DNA of 25,646 nt from CAZRNB01 sp964601355 (lineage in GTDB: Bacteria > Planctomycetota > Phycisphaerae > Sedimentisphaerales > Anaerobacaceae): positions 1 to 25,646 of the forward strand of contig CAZRNB010000034.1 in the NCBI GenBank assembly GCA_964601355.1, read 5' to 3'. Positions 23,690 through 25,646 of this stretch are shown in pieces; position 1 is the stretch's first letter; each line of letters opens with the position of its first letter. Both the position numbers and the translations under genes were made by a program. A model generated the notes under the pieces. That model was not told the DNA's origin and did not search any database. It saw nothing but the letters and a program-made list of their open reading frames with translations.

Positions 23690-24079
23690 ATGAAATCAAA
23701 CAGAAATCTATTGGTGATAGCTGCAGCAATCATCTGCTGCGGGGTGATAGTTTGGTTTTCTGTATCGATTCAGGGCAGCCAGCAAAAGTATGAGATTCAG
23801 CCCCACATTACTATACCTGAAAGCAAGACCGATGCCACTCGTGCGATAGATGCTTATGAGCGTTTGATGGAACGTTATATGGATCTGACTGAGAAGAGTT
23901 TGTTTAAGACTGGTACAGACATTCAAGAAGTTGCAAAGAAATTAAAGTCCATCGACGATAAGCTGACAAAGCTTTCTACAAGAATAGCTGGAATCGAAAA
24001 GGCCCTCGGCATTAAGCAAGCCGATCCTAATGATACTAAAGAACCTCAGACAGAACCTGTTGATAAGAAAACTTCGTAA
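23690..24079 (+). CDS. Small TM-coiled-coil protein of unknown function
   Basis: 129 residues with a good ribosome site (GTGAGGTGA) before the ATG. A single membrane segment at about 7-27 (LLVIAAAIICCGVIVWFSVSI) is followed by a helical region with coiled-coil spacing (AIDAYERLMERYMDL; VAKKLKSIDDKLTKLSTRIAGIEKALG) and a polar Pro/Asp/Thr tail. It could be an uncleaved signal anchor with the coil in the periplasm. Its plan (membrane anchor then coil) repeats the C-terminal half of the gene before it, without clear sequence likeness. Function unknown. Confidence 0.75.
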   Translation: MKSNRNLLVIAAAIICCGVIVWFSVSIQGSQQKYEIQPHITIPESKTDATRAIDAYERLMERYMDLTEKSLFKTGTDIQEVAKKLKSIDDKLTKLSTRIAGIEKALGIKQADPNDTKEPQTEPVDKKTS

Positions 24080-24242
24080 TCAAGCGAAGGTTGAGCTTCA
24101 TGGCTTGATCCATTCTCAATATTAGTCTTACCATAACAAATGGAGTTGTTTTTTCAGCTATCCAAGTATCAATGGAAAGATAAGTTCAATGAGATGCGTA
24201 TTATCGGCTTGAGTATAAGCCGGTTTTTGAAAGGGCTATACG

Positions 24243-24536
24243 ATGACTAACGGAGCAGTTGCGGGAGGTGCAGCAGCGGCTGCTGCAGCAGCCATTGCGC
24301 AAGCTATAAAGGCATCAGGGGCAATTATCAAAGTCGAGCCGATTGACTTTATGACGATAGTCAATAAGGCAGAAAATCCGCTGGTAGTATATTGTCAAGG
24401 CGGTTTTTTAAGGACCAATTTCCAGTATTTGACGAGCTATAAAGGCCTTATTTTTTACACCAAGTCCGCGACTCCCATCACACTACCGGCAGCAGTAGAG
24501 ATTGTCACCGCCAAAAAAATCTGGATTCCCAGCTAA
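24243..24536 (+). CDS. Ala-rich small protein of unknown function
   Basis: 97 residues. The N-terminus is Gly/Ala-rich with a run of eight alanines and then IAQAIKASGAIIKVEP. The rest is a compact, beta-looking domain: DFMTIVNKAENPLVVYCQGG, then FQYLTSYKGLIFYTKSATPITLP and VEIVTAKKIWIP. The second part has the look of a conserved bacterial small-protein family, but I cannot name it. The Ala run could form a membrane-associated helix. The ATG follows a GAAAGGG stretch. The next small gene begins 6 bases after its stop, so they are likely co-transcribed. Confidence 0.7.
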   Translation: MTNGAVAGGAAAAAAAAIAQAIKASGAIIKVEPIDFMTIVNKAENPLVVYCQGGFLRTNFQYLTSYKGLIFYTKSATPITLPAAVEIVTAKKIWIPS

Positions 24537-24542
24537 AGTCTT

Positions 24543-24725
24543 ATGAAGAAAAGAATAAAATATAGTGATGAACCTATTGAGTTTGAGGAAATTGATGACT
24601 TTTTGCCGAAGCCCAAAAAGCTCTTTTTAAAGCATGCTTCTGAAAGCAACAAAAGACTTGCCAAGCTCGGAGGTACTGAAAAGAATCTTCGTCCTATTCC
24701 GCGAAGACGCAGCAGTAGCAAATAA
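24543..24725 (+). CDS. Very small charged protein of unknown function
   Basis: 60 residues, starting KKRIKYSDEPIEFEEIDDFLPKPKK and ending in a basic tail (RPIPRRRSSSK). An acidic centre and basic ends, no membrane segment. It is supported mainly by its position 6 bases after the Ala-rich gene and by its sensible composition. No clear ribosome site. It ends just before the MITE-like repeat. Confidence 0.55.
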   Translation: MKKRIKYSDEPIEFEEIDDFLPKPKKLFLKHASESNKRLAKLGGTEKNLRPIPRRRSSSK

Positions 24726-24742
24726 TTATTGTCTTTTTTGAT

Positions 24743-24902
24743 ACTTCAAACTGCTCTGTAGAAAAAACTCGCTGTCATTTCGACCGAAGCGTCCCCAAGG
24801 GACGCGAAGTGGAGAAATCTGCATAAAAAGTAGATTTCTCGACTCGCCTACGGCTCGCTCGAAATGACAAATTCTGTTCTTTTCTACAAAGTAACTTCAA
24901 AC
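24743..24902. mobile_element. MITE-like palindromic element with 9-base flanking repeats
   Basis: The 142-base unit 24752-24893 has inverted ends: TGCTCTGTAGAAAA on the left and TACTTTGTAGAAAA read from the right (12 of 14 match). ACTTCAAAC flanks it directly on both sides (24743-24751 and 24894-24902), as a target duplication would. Inside are TGTCATTTCGA (24773-24783) with its exact complement at 24859-24869, GCGTCCC (24789-24795) with GGGACGC (24799-24805), and GAGAAATCT (24812-24820) with AGATTTCTC (24832-24840). It has no gene. It lies between convergent genes and could end transcription from both sides. Confidence 0.65.
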
Positions 24903-24909
24903 CTTAAAA

Positions 24910-25646
24910 TTAACCTGCTGTTGCTTTACCTTCGATTTTTATCTGGACAAATTTCAGTTTGCCAACACGGACGACTTGGCCGGTTGATACATTTGCCGGT
25001 GCATTAGGATCGCTGACTTTTTGGCCGTCGATAGTTACTGCTCCCTGGGCAATCATACGTTTTGCCTCTCCCCCGGTTTTAACGAGATTGCACGTAAGAA
25101 GTAACTGCTTAACTGAAATTGTCGGATCATTTATTACAACCTCTCGAATCTCTTTTGGCAATTGTCCCTGGGCGAAAACCTTATCAAACTCAGCGGCGGC
25201 AGTTTGTGCGGCCGTTTCACTATAAAATTGAGCTACAATTGTTTTACCCAACAAAACTTTCGCTTCTTTCGGATGCGTTTTGTCGGGATTAACAAGCTCA
25301 GCTATCTTTTCACTCGTTATATCCGTCAATAATGTAAAGTAATTCTCCATCATCACATCGGAGATACTCATTACCTTGCCGAACATATCATTCGGTTCAT
25401 CGGTTACACCGATGTAATTGCCTTTGGATTTACTCATCTTTTCTTTGCCGTCAAGACCGACAAGTATCGGCGTAGTGATTACGACCTGTGGCTTCTGGCT
25501 GTTTACCCTTTGCAGGTCTCTGCCGACCAGATTATTAAATGTCTGGTCTGTACCGCCTAATTCAACATCGCTTTTGACCATGACGGAATCATAGCCCTGC
25601 ATAAGCGGGTATAAAAATTCGTGTGTGCCGATTGGCTCGCCTTTTT
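24910..25646 (-). CDS. tyrS: Tyrosyl-tRNA synthetase, 3' part (cut by the window end)
   Basis: The frame runs off the right end of the window; about 245 C-terminal residues are present. The visible part begins KGEPIGTHEFLYPLMQGYDS and contains the tyrosine-pocket strand KSDVELGGTDQTFN, the KMSKS loop (KEKMSKSKGNYIGV) and a C-terminal S4 RNA-binding domain (ISVKQLLLTCNLVKTGGEAKRMIAQGAVTIDGQKV). This matches bacterial TyrRS of the KMSKS subgroup. It charges tRNA-Tyr. The N-terminal HIGH motif must lie beyond 25646. The ATG at 25602 is internal, not the start. Stop at 24910-24912, close to the MITE-like element. Confidence 0.95.
   Translation of the reverse strand, partial: KGEPIGTHEFLYPLMQGYDSVMVKSDVELGGTDQTFNNLVGRDLQRVNSQKPQVVITTPILVGLDGKEKMSKSKGNYIGVTDEPNDMFGKVMSISDVMMENYFTLLTDITSEKIAELVNPDKTHPKEAKVLLGKTIVAQFYSETAAQTAAAEFDKVFAQGQLPKEIREVVINDPTISVKQLLLTCNLVKTGGEAKRMIAQGAVTIDGQKVSDPNAPANVSTGQVVRVGKLKFVQIKIEGKATAG

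Noticed and set aside
24752..24893. Simple intrinsic terminator for the convergent genes
   Set aside because: There is no T-run, and the inverted ends with direct flanking repeats fit a mobile element better; termination may be a side effect.

Overview
The window reads as a piece of bacterial chromosome from a Gram-negative with outer membrane and KDO-type LPS. It is most likely an uncultured planctomycete of the Phycisphaerae/Sedimentisphaerales kind. That is inference from gene content: metal-type KDO8P synthase, a TolC-like lipoprotein, a lamin-tail plus KRE9-like secreted protein, VTC/DUF4956 genes, COG0731 radical SAM, and many small inverted-repeat elements between genes. No rRNA, tRNA, CRISPR array, phage module or complete insertion sequence was seen.

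Layout. 1-4612: a DUF502 membrane protein (-), a 700-base spacer with repeats and a possible structured leader RNA, a secreted von Willebrand A protein (+), and a B12-binding-type radical SAM enzyme (-). 4697-10422: a clear promoter, a foldable leader and a tight five-gene operon. The operon encodes a VTC (polyphosphate polymerase-like) protein, a DUF4956 membrane protein, a HlyD-like adaptor, a TolC-like outer-membrane lipoprotein and a secreted lamin-tail/Ig-like protein. 10627-16261: leuS, a membrane-anchored subtilase, a CYTH protein and a YegS-like lipid kinase, closely packed. 16377-19827: kdsA overlapping a COG0731 radical SAM gene, a small conserved-looking protein, and xerC with a strong terminator. 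19828-25646: a 528-base spacer, an LTA-synthase-like sulfatase-fold enzyme (-), a run of small unrecognised genes (HTH-TM-coiled-coil, TM-coiled-coil, Ala-rich, basic tail) and the 3' part of tyrS (-), cut by the window end.

Two themes stand out. First, the five-gene operon looks like an envelope-spanning machine (adaptor plus outer-membrane channel) without an ABC or RND pump. In its place are a VTC tunnel enzyme with the expected basic and acidic residues and a DUF4956 membrane protein. A working hypothesis is synthesis and export of an anionic polymer, perhaps polyphosphate, across both membranes. Second, many different hairpin-forming repeats lie between genes. Several have been absorbed into proteins: an 18-residue palindromic insert in LeuRS, a lipoprotein signal peptide built from a CTGT-type repeat, a GAGAC-repeat tail on the CYTH protein, and perhaps an insert in XerC. 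One repeat (24752-24893) has imperfect terminal inverted repeats and 9-base flanking direct repeats like a MITE.

None of the family names were checked by database search; they rest on motifs read from the translations.
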